A DNA stretch of 64,000 nt from Amycolatopsis rifamycinica (GTDB lineage Bacteria; Actinomycetota; Actinomycetes; Mycobacteriales; Pseudonocardiaceae): assembly GCF_000695625.1 (NCBI RefSeq), contig NZ_JMQI01000079.1, forward strand, positions 186,001-250,000. Direction: 5' to 3'. A model generated the notes under the pieces. The model did no database searches. It saw only the letters and a program-made list of their open reading frames with translations, and was not told the DNA's origin. Positions 8,535 through 16,472 of this stretch are shown here, in pieces (position 1 is the stretch's first letter; every line of letters begins with the position of its first letter). The position numbers were made by a program, and so were the translations under genes.

Positions 8535-9049
8535 GGGTTCTTCTTCAGCTTCCGTCGTATCAGACCGCCGACGAGCCCCCCGAGAGCTGCACCGGCCAGA
8601 ACGTCTGTCGGATAGTGAACGCCGAGCACGAGCCTCGAGGCCAGCATCGGCGGTACCAGGGCGGGCACCAGGTTACGCCCGGTCAATCCGGAGTAGAGCA
8701 CCGCCGCCGCCGTCGTGGACGTCGCGTGCGAAGACGGGAAGCTCAATTTGCTCGGCGTGCCGACCAGGACCTCGACGCTCGGGTGGTCCGGTCGCGGCCG
8801 CCTGACCACGCGTTTCACCGCGATGGACGCCGCGTGCGCACCCACGACACCGGCCGACGCGACCAGCCAGTCCTTGCGCCGCTTCTTGTCGACCGCAGCC
8901 CCGATCAGACCAAGCGCGAACCACCCGGCACTGTGCTCGCCGAAGTGCGACATGCCGCGCGCAGCCTTCACCGAAGCTTCACTCTTCAGAAAGCCCTGCG
9001 CCTTGGCCAGGACCGCCACCTCTCCGGTGGGCTGCCCCTTCTCAAGCAT
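8531..9049 (-). CDS. PAP2-family phosphatase, probable DPPR 5-phosphatase
   Basis: A 172-aa membrane phosphatase with the three PAP2 signatures in order: KRVVRRPRP, FPSSHATS and SRLVLGVHYPTDV. Between glf and ubiA it matches the position of Rv3807c, proposed to dephosphorylate decaprenylphosphoryl-5-phosphoribose before DprE1 acts. It overlaps glf by 8 nt and ubiA by 4 nt. The family call is firm; the substrate is inferred from context. Confidence 0.88.
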   Translation of the reverse strand: MLEKGQPTGEVAVLAKAQGFLKSEASVKAARGMSHFGEHSAGWFALGLIGAAVDKKRRKDWLVASAGVVGAHAASIAVKRVVRRPRPDHPSVEVLVGTPSKLSFPSSHATSTTAAAVLYSGLTGRNLVPALVPPMLASRLVLGVHYPTDVLAGAALGGLVGGLIRRKLKKNP

Positions 9050-10265
9050 CGAGGGACCCGTCGAGCGGCGCGCCGTCGGTCAGGTGCGGGGCGATCTTGT
9101 TGTCGAACGCCGACAGCGCCGAGCCGATGGCCATGTGCATGTCGAGGTACTTGTACGTGCCCAGCCGGCCGCCGAACAGCACGTTCTTCTCGCGCGCCTC
9201 GGCCTTGGCCAGCTCGCGGTAGGCCTCGAGCTTCTCGCGGTTCTCCGGCGTGTTGATCGGGTAGTACGGCTCGTCGTCCTCGCCCGCGAAGCGCGAGTAC
9301 TCGCGGAAGATGACCGTCTTGTCCTTGGGGTAGTCCCGCTCCGGGTGGAAGTGCCGGAACTCGATGATGCGGGTGTAGGGGACTTCCTGGTCGTTGTAGT
9401 TGACGACCGAGGTGCCCTGGAAGTCGCCGGTCGGCGCGACCTCGGACTCGAAGTCGACGGTGCGCCAGGTGAACTTGCCGGCCGAGTAGCCGAAGTAGCG
9501 GTCCAGCGGCCCGGTGTAGACGGTCGGGGTGCCCGCCGGGATGTGCTCGCGCACGTCGAAGTAGTCGACGTTCAGCCGGATCTCGATGTTCTCGTGCTCG
9601 GCCATCTTCTCGAGCCACGCGGTGTACCCGTTGACGGGCAGGCCCTCGTAGGTGTCGTTGAAGTACCGGTTGTCGAAGTTGTAGCGGACCGGCAGGCGCG
9701 TGATGATGTTCTCGCCCAGGTTCTTCGGGTCGTTCTCCCACTGCTTCGCGGTGTAGCCCTTGATGAACGCCTCGTAGAGCGGGCGGCCGATCAGCGAGAT
9801 CGCCTTCTCTTCGAGGTTCTGCGCGTTGGCGGTCTCGAACTCGGAGGACTGCTTCGCGATGAGCTCGCGCGCTTCGTCCGGCGTGTGCGACTTGCCGAAG
9901 AACTGGTTGATCAGGGCCAGGTTCATCGGGAACGAGTAGACCTGGTCCTTGACCCGCGCGAAGACGCGGTGCTGGTAGTTCGTGAACTCGGTGAAGCGGT
10001 TCACGTACTCCCAGACGCGCTTGTTCGAGGTGTGGAACAGGTGCGCCCCGTACTTGTGCACCTCGATGCCCGTCTCCGGGTCGGGCTCCGAGTACGCGTT
10101 GCCGCCGATGTGGCTGCGTCGCTCGAGGACGAGGACCTTCTTGCCCAGCTCGGCCGCGGCCCGTTCGGCGACGGTCAGGCCGAAGAAACCGGACCCGACG
10201 ACGATGAGGTCGTAACCTGCGAAATCGTCTTCAGTAATCTTGGCGGGGTTCGTGTGCGCGCTCAC
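9042..10265 (-). CDS. glf: UDP-galactopyranose mutase
   Basis: Flavoprotein (407 aa) that interconverts UDP-Galp and UDP-Galf, providing the donor for GlfT2. The N-terminal FAD motif is IVVGSGFFGLTVAERAA, followed by VLERRSHIGGNAYSE and the conserved GAHLFHTSN segment; later motifs include RYNFDNRYFNDTYEGLP and YTGPLDRYFGY. The GTG at 10265 gives a 20-residue extension before the FAD motif, normal for actinobacterial homologues. It heads the minus-strand operon and diverges from a GT-C-like gene. Confidence 0.96.
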   Translation of the reverse strand: MSAHTNPAKITEDDFAGYDLIVVGSGFFGLTVAERAAAELGKKVLVLERRSHIGGNAYSEPDPETGIEVHKYGAHLFHTSNKRVWEYVNRFTEFTNYQHRVFARVKDQVYSFPMNLALINQFFGKSHTPDEARELIAKQSSEFETANAQNLEEKAISLIGRPLYEAFIKGYTAKQWENDPKNLGENIITRLPVRYNFDNRYFNDTYEGLPVNGYTAWLEKMAEHENIEIRLNVDYFDVREHIPAGTPTVYTGPLDRYFGYSAGKFTWRTVDFESEVAPTGDFQGTSVVNYNDQEVPYTRIIEFRHFHPERDYPKDKTVIFREYSRFAGEDDEPYYPINTPENREKLEAYRELAKAEAREKNVLFGGRLGTYKYLDMHMAIGSALSAFDNKIAPHLTDGAPLDGSLDA

Positions 10266-10344
10266 GGGCGTCGAGGGTACGGGGGCCGGTCACCCGGCCC
10301 GCACCCGACTATCACATTTCGGCCTACGACACACCTGGAAAGCA

Positions 10345-12351
10345 GTGCCTGCACCCGAGGACTTCTGGAGCTACTTCGGCGCGGTGGCCACCTACCTGGC
10401 CGTGCTGGCGGTCCCCGGCGGGGTCGTCGGGTGGGCCGCCGGCCTGCGCGGCTGGGCCCTGGCCGGCCTCGCGCCGCTGCTCAGCTACGCCGTCGCCGGC
10501 CTGGCCGGGCCCTGGCTGGCCATCGCGCACGTCCCGTACGGCTCGCTCAGCGTCGCCGCGTGCACCCTGCTGCTCGCCGCCGTGCTCTACGGCCTGCGCC
10601 GCCTGGCGGCGGCGCGCGGCTGGCTCACCCCCGGCGAGGAGCCGGGGCTGCCGTGGACGCGCCGGGCGCACCTGGCCGTCGGCGCCTGCGTCGCGGTCGC
10701 CGTCGCCGTGTCGATCACCGTGGTGGTCTCCGGCCGCGGCGGGACGACCGCGGTGTTCCAGCGCTGGGACACCGTGTTCCACGCGAACGGCATCCGCTAC
10801 ATCGCCGAGACCGGCGACGGCTCCCTGACCGGCATGGGGACCATCAACTGGTACCCGCAGGGCTCCTTCTACCCGAACGCCTACCACCTGGTCGGCGCCC
10901 TGGTCTACGAGCTGTCCGGGACGTCGATCCCGGTCACGCTCAACGCCGTCACGATGCCGATCGCGGGCCTGTTCGCGCTGGCCATGGCCGCGCTGGTGCG
11001 CCAGCTCGGCGGCCGCGCGGTGTTCGCCGGCAGCGCCGCGCTGGTCGCGGGCGGGGCGACGACCGGGGCGTACGAGTCGGTGTCGAGCGGGCTGCTGCCC
11101 TTCGCGCTCGGCATCGTGCTGACGCCGCTGGCGGTGGTCGCGCTGCAGCGGTTCCTCGCGCGGCCGGGCGTGGACACCGGCGCGGTGCTCGCGCTGAGCG
11201 CGACGGGCCTGCTGGCCGCGCACTCGAGTGCACTGTTCGGGGCGATCCTGTTCGCGTTCCCGCTGGTGGTGCAGCGGTGGTACCGCGCGGTGCGCGGCCG
11301 CCGCGTCGACGGCGTCCCCGAGGGCACGCGGGCCTGGCGGGTGGTCGGCGGCGACGTCCTGCGGATGCTGCCGGTGATGGTCTTCGCCGGGCTACTGGGC
11401 GCGCCGATGATCCTCGGCGCGATCGGCTTCACCTCCGGCTCGTACCCGTACCACGCCTGGGGCTCGCACATGCCGGTGTGGAAGGCGCTGGCCATGCTGG
11501 CGACGTTCAAGCAGGTGCTGCCGGTCCCGCAGATCTGGCTGACGGTGTTCCTGGCGATCGGCGTGTGCACGCTGGTGGCGCTGCGGCGGATGCGCTGGCT
11601 GGTGCTCTCGGCGCTCGGGCTGTCCGCGCTGTTCGTCGTCGTCGCGTGCTTCGGCGGCGAAGACTGGGTGATCAGCCTGTCGCGGCCCTGGTGGAACGAC
11701 CGGTTCCGGCTGATGGCGCTGGCGTCGATCCCGCTGTGCCTGCTCGCCGCGCACGGCATGAGCGAGACGCAGCGGTGGCTGGCGAAGCTCGCGAGCGGGC
11801 GCGCGTGGGTGCGCGCGCGGCCGTGGCTGACCGGCCGCGTCGGACTGGCGACGGCGGTGCTGCTGGTCGTGGCCATGGGCGTGCTGACCGGCGGGTTCTA
11901 CCGCGCGGCCAACGCCAAGACGGTGTCACTGCTCTACTACAACGGCCTGCCCGGCGAGGTGGTCCCGCCGGTCAGCCAGGACGAGATCGACGCGATGGAG
12001 CACCTCGGCACGCTCGGCATCCCGGCCGGCCAGAAGGTGCTCAACGACCGGCTCGACGGCACGGCCTGGATGTACGCCCTCACCGGCGTGCACCCGGTGG
12101 CCGGCCACTACGACGGCGGCGTGGCCCCGCCGGACGCGCTCTACCTGGCCCAGCACTTCGCCGACTACGACCGCGACCCCGAGGCACGCGCGGCCGTTCA
12201 GCGCCTGAACGTCCACTACGTGCTGGTGGGCAGCGGCACCATCCGCCGGGACACGCCCATCGCGCGCGGCCTGCAGCACCTGGACGGGCAGGACTTCCTC
12301 GAAGTCGTCTACCGGAACCCGGGCGCGGTCATCTACCGGATCGTGAAGTAG
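10345..12351 (+). CDS. Large polytopic membrane protein, DUF6541/GT-C-like (paralogue 1)
   Basis: About 668 aa with roughly 12 hydrophobic segments and an external C-terminal domain. Motifs shared with the gene at 18356 include FHANGIRYIAETGDGS, NWYPQGSFYPNAYH, SRPWWNDRFRLMALASIPL, LNDRLDGTAWMYALTGVHPV and a C-terminal VHYVLVGSG, NPGAVIYRI. This organisation matches actinobacterial membrane proteins annotated as DUF6541 or glycosyltransferase-like. It diverges from glf, so a role in wall or surface glycan assembly is plausible but unproven. The frame opens at 10240 inside glf; the GTG at 10345 (MPAPEDFW) after GGAAAGC is the better start. A strong terminator hairpin follows at once. Confidence 0.78.
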   Translation: MPAPEDFWSYFGAVATYLAVLAVPGGVVGWAAGLRGWALAGLAPLLSYAVAGLAGPWLAIAHVPYGSLSVAACTLLLAAVLYGLRRLAAARGWLTPGEEPGLPWTRRAHLAVGACVAVAVAVSITVVVSGRGGTTAVFQRWDTVFHANGIRYIAETGDGSLTGMGTINWYPQGSFYPNAYHLVGALVYELSGTSIPVTLNAVTMPIAGLFALAMAALVRQLGGRAVFAGSAALVAGGATTGAYESVSSGLLPFALGIVLTPLAVVALQRFLARPGVDTGAVLALSATGLLAAHSSALFGAILFAFPLVVQRWYRAVRGRRVDGVPEGTRAWRVVGGDVLRMLPVMVFAGLLGAPMILGAIGFTSGSYPYHAWGSHMPVWKALAMLATFKQVLPVPQIWLTVFLAIGVCTLVALRRMRWLVLSALGLSALFVVVACFGGEDWVISLSRPWWNDRFRLMALASIPLCLLAAHGMSETQRWLAKLASGRAWVRARPWLTGRVGLATAVLLVVAMGVLTGGFYRAANAKTVSLLYYNGLPGEVVPPVSQDEIDAMEHLGTLGIPAGQKVLNDRLDGTAWMYALTGVHPVAGHYDGGVAPPDALYLAQHFADYDRDPEARAAVQRLNVHYVLVGSGTIRRDTPIARGLQHLDGQDFLEVVYRNPGAVIYRIVK

Positions 12352-12354
12352 AAC

Positions 12355-12393
12355 GCCCTCGTGGCCGCGGCGCCCCTCCGCGGCCACGAGGGC
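12355..12393. terminator. Strong hairpin terminator
   Basis: A 16-bp perfect stem (GCCCTCGTGGCCGCGG against CCGCGGCCACGAGGGC) with a 7-nt loop begins 3 nt after the stop of the plus-strand gene. It stands between two convergent genes. There is no U-tract, as is usual for high-GC actinobacterial terminators. Confidence 0.8.
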
Positions 12394-12405
12394 CCCCGCA
12401 CCCCC

Positions 12406-12471
12406 GGGGTGATCTCGTCGTCTGCAAGGTATCGACGCCTCAGGGGCGGCAATCGGTTTCCCGATCACCCC
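12406..12471. repeat. Second inverted repeat between convergent genes
   Basis: GGGGTGATC (12406-12414) and GATCACCCC (12463-12471) are exact inverted copies 48 nt apart. A small nested hairpin (ATCGG/CCGAT) lies just inside the right arm. It may terminate the oncoming minus-strand gene; no other role is evident. Confidence 0.45.
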
Positions 12472-12488
12472 GAAGTCACCCGTTCGGA

Positions 12489-13370
12489 CTAGCGAAGCTC
12501 CGGCAGCACGTCGCTCGCCACCTGCTCCAGCACGGCTTCCCGGCCCTCGTACGGCGACGACGACCGCGGCCAGTGCGAGATGACGTCGGTGAAGCCCAGC
12601 TCCCGCGCCCGGCCCACCGCGTCGCGGAACGCCTCCACGCTGCTCAGCGAAAACACCGGCGACGCGTCCAGGCTGAGGTGCCGCTGGATGCTCGGCCGCT
12701 CGCGGCCCGCCGCGTCCAGCCGCTGGTCGAACAGGTCCGTGAGCTCCTTGATCCCGCGCCACCACTCGTCGGCGGTCTCGCCACCCTTGCCGGTGGTCAC
12801 CCAGCCCGCGCCGAAGCGCGCGGCGAGGGTCATCGTGCGCGGGCCGTTCGCCGCGACGACGAACGGCAGCCGCGGCCGCTGGACGGGACCGGGCAGGTTG
12901 CGGGCCTCACGCGCCCGGTAGTACTCGCCGTCGAAGTCGAACTTGTCGGTCATGAGCAGCCCGTCGAGCGCCTCGACGAACTCGGTGAAGCGGTCCGCGC
13001 GCTGCTTGGGTGTCAGCTCCGGGGTGCCGATGACCATGCCGTCGTAGTGGCGGTGGTCGACGCCCGCGCCGACGCCGAGGACGAACCGGCCGTCCGAGAT
13101 GTCGTCGAGGGTGTTGAGCTCGCGCATGAACGGCACGGGGTGCCGGGCGACCGGCGACGCCACGAACGTGCCGAGCCGGATCCGGGACGTCACCATCGCC
13201 GCCGCGGTCAGGGTCGGGACGGCGGAGAACCACGGCCCGTCGACCAGGTTGCGCCAGCCCAGGTGGTCGTACGTCCACGCGTGGTCGAAGCCGTACTCCT
13301 CGGCGGCGCGCCACTTCGGCTCGGCGGCCCACCAACGATCTTCCGGAAGAATGACGATGCCTACTCGCAC
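12489..13370 (-). CDS. LLM-class F420/flavin-dependent oxidoreductase
   Basis: A 293-aa luciferase-like monooxygenase-fold protein (TIM barrel). Typical motifs are AEEYGFDHAWTYDHLGW near residue 25, ISDGRFVLGVGAGVDHRHYDG in the middle and PFVVAANGPRTMTLAARFGAGW later. Actinobacterial members often use F420H2, but cofactor and substrate cannot be told here. The open frame extends far upstream; the GTG at 13370 (MRVGIVILPED) fits the family's N-terminal beta strand. It diverges from a HAD phosphatase gene. Confidence 0.85.
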   Translation of the reverse strand: MRVGIVILPEDRWWAAEPKWRAAEEYGFDHAWTYDHLGWRNLVDGPWFSAVPTLTAAAMVTSRIRLGTFVASPVARHPVPFMRELNTLDDISDGRFVLGVGAGVDHRHYDGMVIGTPELTPKQRADRFTEFVEALDGLLMTDKFDFDGEYYRAREARNLPGPVQRPRLPFVVAANGPRTMTLAARFGAGWVTTGKGGETADEWWRGIKELTDLFDQRLDAAGRERPSIQRHLSLDASPVFSLSSVEAFRDAVGRARELGFTDVISHWPRSSSPYEGREAVLEQVASDVLPELR

Positions 13371-13451
13371 ACTGCCGGACGCTAGCGGTAACCACCGACA
13401 GTCGCACGGACGGGCGGGGCTCCACCCGAACGAGTCAGGGACAATGGCGGA

Positions 13452-14267
13452 GTGGAGAGACCCCAGTTGATCGCGTCCGACGTCGACGGCACCCTGCTCG
13501 GCCCCTCCGAATCCCTGACCGCCCGCACGATCGCCACCGTCCGCCGGGCGATCGACGCGGGTGTGCCGTTCGTGCTGGCCAGCGGCCGGCCGCCGCGGTG
13601 GATCGCCCCCATCGCGAAGCCGCTCGAGCTCACCGGGTACGCCGTGTGCGCGAACGGCGCCGTCCTGTACGACTGCGCCCGCGAAGAGATCGTCGAGGTG
13701 CACGGCCTGCTCCAGCCCACGCTGCTGCACGACATCGCGCACGCGCTCGACCGGGCGCTGCCCGGCTGCCGGCTGGCGACCGAGCGCGTCAGCATCGGCG
13801 CGGTCGACCACGACATGCGCAACTTCGTGATCGAGCCGGACTACCACAACCCGTGGGGCGACGGCGAAGGCCGCACCGGGCCGCGCGCCGAGGTCCTCGG
13901 GCACCCCGCGATCAAGCTGCTGGTCAGCCACCGCGGGATGTCGTCGCAGGAGATGGCGGACGCGGTGAACGCGCTGTTCGACCGGGAGGTCGACGTGACG
14001 TATTCGTCATCCGGCGGGCTGGTGGAGGTCTCCGCGCACGGCATCACCAAGGCGACCGGCCTGGCCGACGTCGCCGAGCGGCTGAACGTCGACCAGGGGC
14101 GGGTCATCGCGTTCGGCGACATGCCCAACGACGTCGAGATGCTGCGCTGGGCCGGCCACGGCGTCGCGATGCAGAACGGGCACCCGCAGCTGCTCGCGGT
14201 GGCCGACGAGGTCACCGGCCCGGCCGGCGAGGACGGCGTCGCGCAGGTCCTCGAGCGCTGGTTCTGA
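13452..14267 (+). CDS. HAD-superfamily hydrolase, Cof type
   Basis: A 271-aa Cof/YbiV-type phosphatase. Motif I is ASDVDGTLLG with the nucleophile Asp near residue 10, motif II is VLASGRPPRW, and the C-terminal motif IV is AFGDMPNDVEML. A C2-type cap lies between. Probable substrates are small phosphorylated metabolites. In mycobacteria a homologue (Rv3813c, from memory) also precedes PlsC-type acyltransferases, as here. Confidence 0.88.
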   Translation: MERPQLIASDVDGTLLGPSESLTARTIATVRRAIDAGVPFVLASGRPPRWIAPIAKPLELTGYAVCANGAVLYDCAREEIVEVHGLLQPTLLHDIAHALDRALPGCRLATERVSIGAVDHDMRNFVIEPDYHNPWGDGEGRTGPRAEVLGHPAIKLLVSHRGMSSQEMADAVNALFDREVDVTYSSSGGLVEVSAHGITKATGLADVAERLNVDQGRVIAFGDMPNDVEMLRWAGHGVAMQNGHPQLLAVADEVTGPAGEDGVAQVLERWF

Positions 14268-14273
14268 CCATCT

Positions 14274-14290
14274 CGGGGGGCGACGCCCCG
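14274..14290. terminator. Short GC hairpin between convergent genes
   Basis: CGGGG and CCCCG flank a short loop (17 nt in total) in the 27-nt gap between the HAD gene and the convergent acyltransferase gene. It could end transcription from both sides. Confidence 0.5.
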
Positions 14291-14294
14291 GATG

Positions 14295-15023
14295 TCAGTG
14301 CCGGTCGAGCTCGGCCGCTTCGGCCGGGGTCGGCGCCGTGCCGCCCAGGTGCGCGGGGAGCCACCAGCGTTCCTCGTCGGACGCGGGCTGGTCCGGGTAT
14401 TCGGCCTGGGCGCGGTCGAGCAGCGCGCTCATCCGGGTGCGCAGCTCCTTCGTGACGACGTCCCAGTCGTCGCCCTTCGCCGGGTGCATCGGCTCGCCGA
14501 TGAGGATCGAAATCGGCACGTGCCGCTGGGTCAGGTCCTTCGGGCGGCCCTTCGTCCAGAGCCGCTGGGTGCCCCACAGCGCCATCGGCACCACCGGGAC
14601 CCCGGCCGCCGCGGCCATCCGGACCGCACCCGACTTGATCTCCTTGACGGTGAACGACCGGCTGATCGTGGCCTCCGGGAAGACCCCGACGACCTCGCCG
14701 GCCTGCAGCTTCGCGAGCGCCTCGCGGTAGGAGGCCAACCCGGCGGAGCGGTCGACGGAGATGTGGTGCATCCCGCGCATCAGCGGCCCGGCGATGCGGT
14801 TGTCGAAGATCTCCTTCTTCGCCATGAACCGCGTCAGCCGCTTGGCCGGGCGCGCGCCGAGTCCGCAGAAGATGAAGTCCAGGTAGCTGATGTGGTTGCA
14901 CGCGATGACCGCGCCGCCGCGGCGCGGGATGTGCTCCGCACCTTCGATCCGGATGCGGTTGTCGAGTACCCGGAACATCGTCCGGGCCGCCGCGATCACG
15001 GGCGGGTAAACCAAGTCAGCCAT
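14295..15023 (-). CDS. PlsC-type lysophospholipid acyltransferase
   Basis: A 242-aa LPLAT-family acyltransferase. The catalytic HX4D block is NHISYLDFIF (residues ~48-57). The glycerol-phosphate-binding block is FPEATISRSF and the PPxMP-like block VPVVPMALWG. It probably acylates lysophosphatidic acid or a glycolipid acceptor. It is last in a minus-strand operon after two GT-C-like proteins (gap 9 nt), so a lipid-linked glycan acceptor is possible. Confidence 0.87.
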   Translation of the reverse strand: MADLVYPPVIAAARTMFRVLDNRIRIEGAEHIPRRGGAVIACNHISYLDFIFCGLGARPAKRLTRFMAKKEIFDNRIAGPLMRGMHHISVDRSAGLASYREALAKLQAGEVVGVFPEATISRSFTVKEIKSGAVRMAAAAGVPVVPMALWGTQRLWTKGRPKDLTQRHVPISILIGEPMHPAKGDDWDVVTKELRTRMSALLDRAQAEYPDQPASDEERWWLPAHLGGTAPTPAEAAELDRH

Positions 15024-15032
15024 CCGGCCAGG

Positions 15033-16472
15033 TTACGGGACCGTAGGTTCTTGCCCCCGGTTCAGCGGGCAAGAACACAGTACGAGGGCGGTCAGCAGCG
15101 TGAACAGCGCGACGGACTGGTGCTTGACGCCCTCGATGCCGTCGCCGAGGGCCGCGGTGCCGAACTGCGTCACCGAGACGGCGAACAGGAACGCCACCGC
15201 GACGCCGAGCGCGGTCCGCCGGTGGCACCAGGCCCTGACCAGCAGGAACAGCCAGATCGGCCCCAGTGCGAACAGCCCGAGCGGGGCGATCAGGCCGGTC
15301 AGCCACGACACCACCGGTACGCGGTGCTCCTGCGCGTGCGGCGGGAACCCGGCGCTCTGGTCGAAGCTGCCGAGGTAGCCCGGCCGCGCCGTGAGCTGGT
15401 CGGTGGCGGCGCGGTCGAGCACCTCGAGGGTCCGGCCGGGGTGGGTGGCGAAGTACGTCACGACGTTCCGGCGGCTGATCCGGTCGCGGTACCGCGGGTA
15501 CTGCGGGTCCATCGTCGCCGGGTGCGGGTGCCACCAGCCGTTGCCCGCGTACTGCGCGAACGACGGCGGCAGCCCGAGCTCGGCCAGGTCCGCCCGGCTG
15601 TCGTGCTTCCCGTCGACGATGTTGAGGAAGATCGAGTTGAAGACGTTGATCTCGCGGGAGTCGTCGCCGGGGAACTCGGTGTACGTGCCGTCGGGCGCTC
15701 GCGCGGGCTCGACGCTCTGCTGCGCGTAAAGCGTGACAGCGCCGATCGCGCCGATGACCAGCGCCGCCGACGCCCACCGCTTGGCCCCGCGCAGCCCGCC
15801 CGGCCGGACCAGCAGGATGGCCAGCGCGAGGATCGGCAGGATGGTCAGCGTCTGGACCTTGGCGTTGACCGCCAGGACCCCGCCCGCGAACGTCACGGCC
15901 ATGCCCGCGTAGCTCCACCGGCCCTCGCGCGCGGTCAGGAGCAGGCCGCCGACGGCGAGCAGCAGGCCGAGGAAGGCCGCGCCTTCGCCGAGGATCGCGG
16001 CGAAGTACCCGAAGAACGCCGAGTCCGCGACGACCAGCACGAGCCCGGCCGCCACGAACAGCCGGATCCGGCGCGGGTGCGGCAGGCCGAGCACGATCGC
16101 CGTGACCGCCGCCGCGGCGATGACGCTGCTCAGGAGGCCGAGGATGACCAGGCTCAACGTGCCGTGCAGGCCGATCAGCCGTCCGATCCGGACGGCCAGT
16201 TCCGCGAGCCAGCTCTGCGTCAGCAGGTACGTCGGCCGGCACGGCGGTGTGCCCGGCGCGGGTGTGTAGGCGAGGTGGACGAACGGCTCGGGCAGGCCGT
16301 TCCAGGTGATCCCGGCCCCGCACAGCACGCGGCCGCCGTCGCCGTTGTTGGACATCGCGATCGGGCGGGGCACCAGGAACCGCACGACGAACAGGGCCAG
16401 CGTCACGCCGAACACCCCGAGCCCGAGCCGCGCCTCCGCGCCCAGCTGCCGGTGGGGGGCCTCGAGCTTCAC
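15033..16472 (-). CDS. Polytopic GT-C-like membrane protein, second of an overlapping pair
   Basis: A 479-aa protein with about ten hydrophobic segments and a long external loop (residues ~245-370) containing INVFNSIFLNIV and PQYPRYRDRISRRNVV. An early external loop carries MSNNGDGGRVLCGAGITWN, where the Asp may stand for the GT-C catalytic acid. The GTG at 16472 overlaps the upstream gene's stop as GTGA. I can say membrane glycan-type protein, not which reaction. The longer open frame reaching 18122 is an antisense artefact upstream of this start. Confidence 0.72.
   Translation of the reverse strand: MKLEAPHRQLGAEARLGLGVFGVTLALFVVRFLVPRPIAMSNNGDGGRVLCGAGITWNGLPEPFVHLAYTPAPGTPPCRPTYLLTQSWLAELAVRIGRLIGLHGTLSLVILGLLSSVIAAAAVTAIVLGLPHPRRIRLFVAAGLVLVVADSAFFGYFAAILGEGAAFLGLLLAVGGLLLTAREGRWSYAGMAVTFAGGVLAVNAKVQTLTILPILALAILLVRPGGLRGAKRWASAALVIGAIGAVTLYAQQSVEPARAPDGTYTEFPGDDSREINVFNSIFLNIVDGKHDSRADLAELGLPPSFAQYAGNGWWHPHPATMDPQYPRYRDRISRRNVVTYFATHPGRTLEVLDRAATDQLTARPGYLGSFDQSAGFPPHAQEHRVPVVSWLTGLIAPLGLFALGPIWLFLLVRAWCHRRTALGVAVAFLFAVSVTQFGTAALGDGIEGVKHQSVALFTLLTALVLCSCPLNRGQEPTVP

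Noticed and set aside
8715..13385. 1556-aa plus-strand open frame
   Set aside because: It is antisense or out of frame to glf, the GT-C gene and the LLM oxidoreductase gene, all of which have recognisable motifs.
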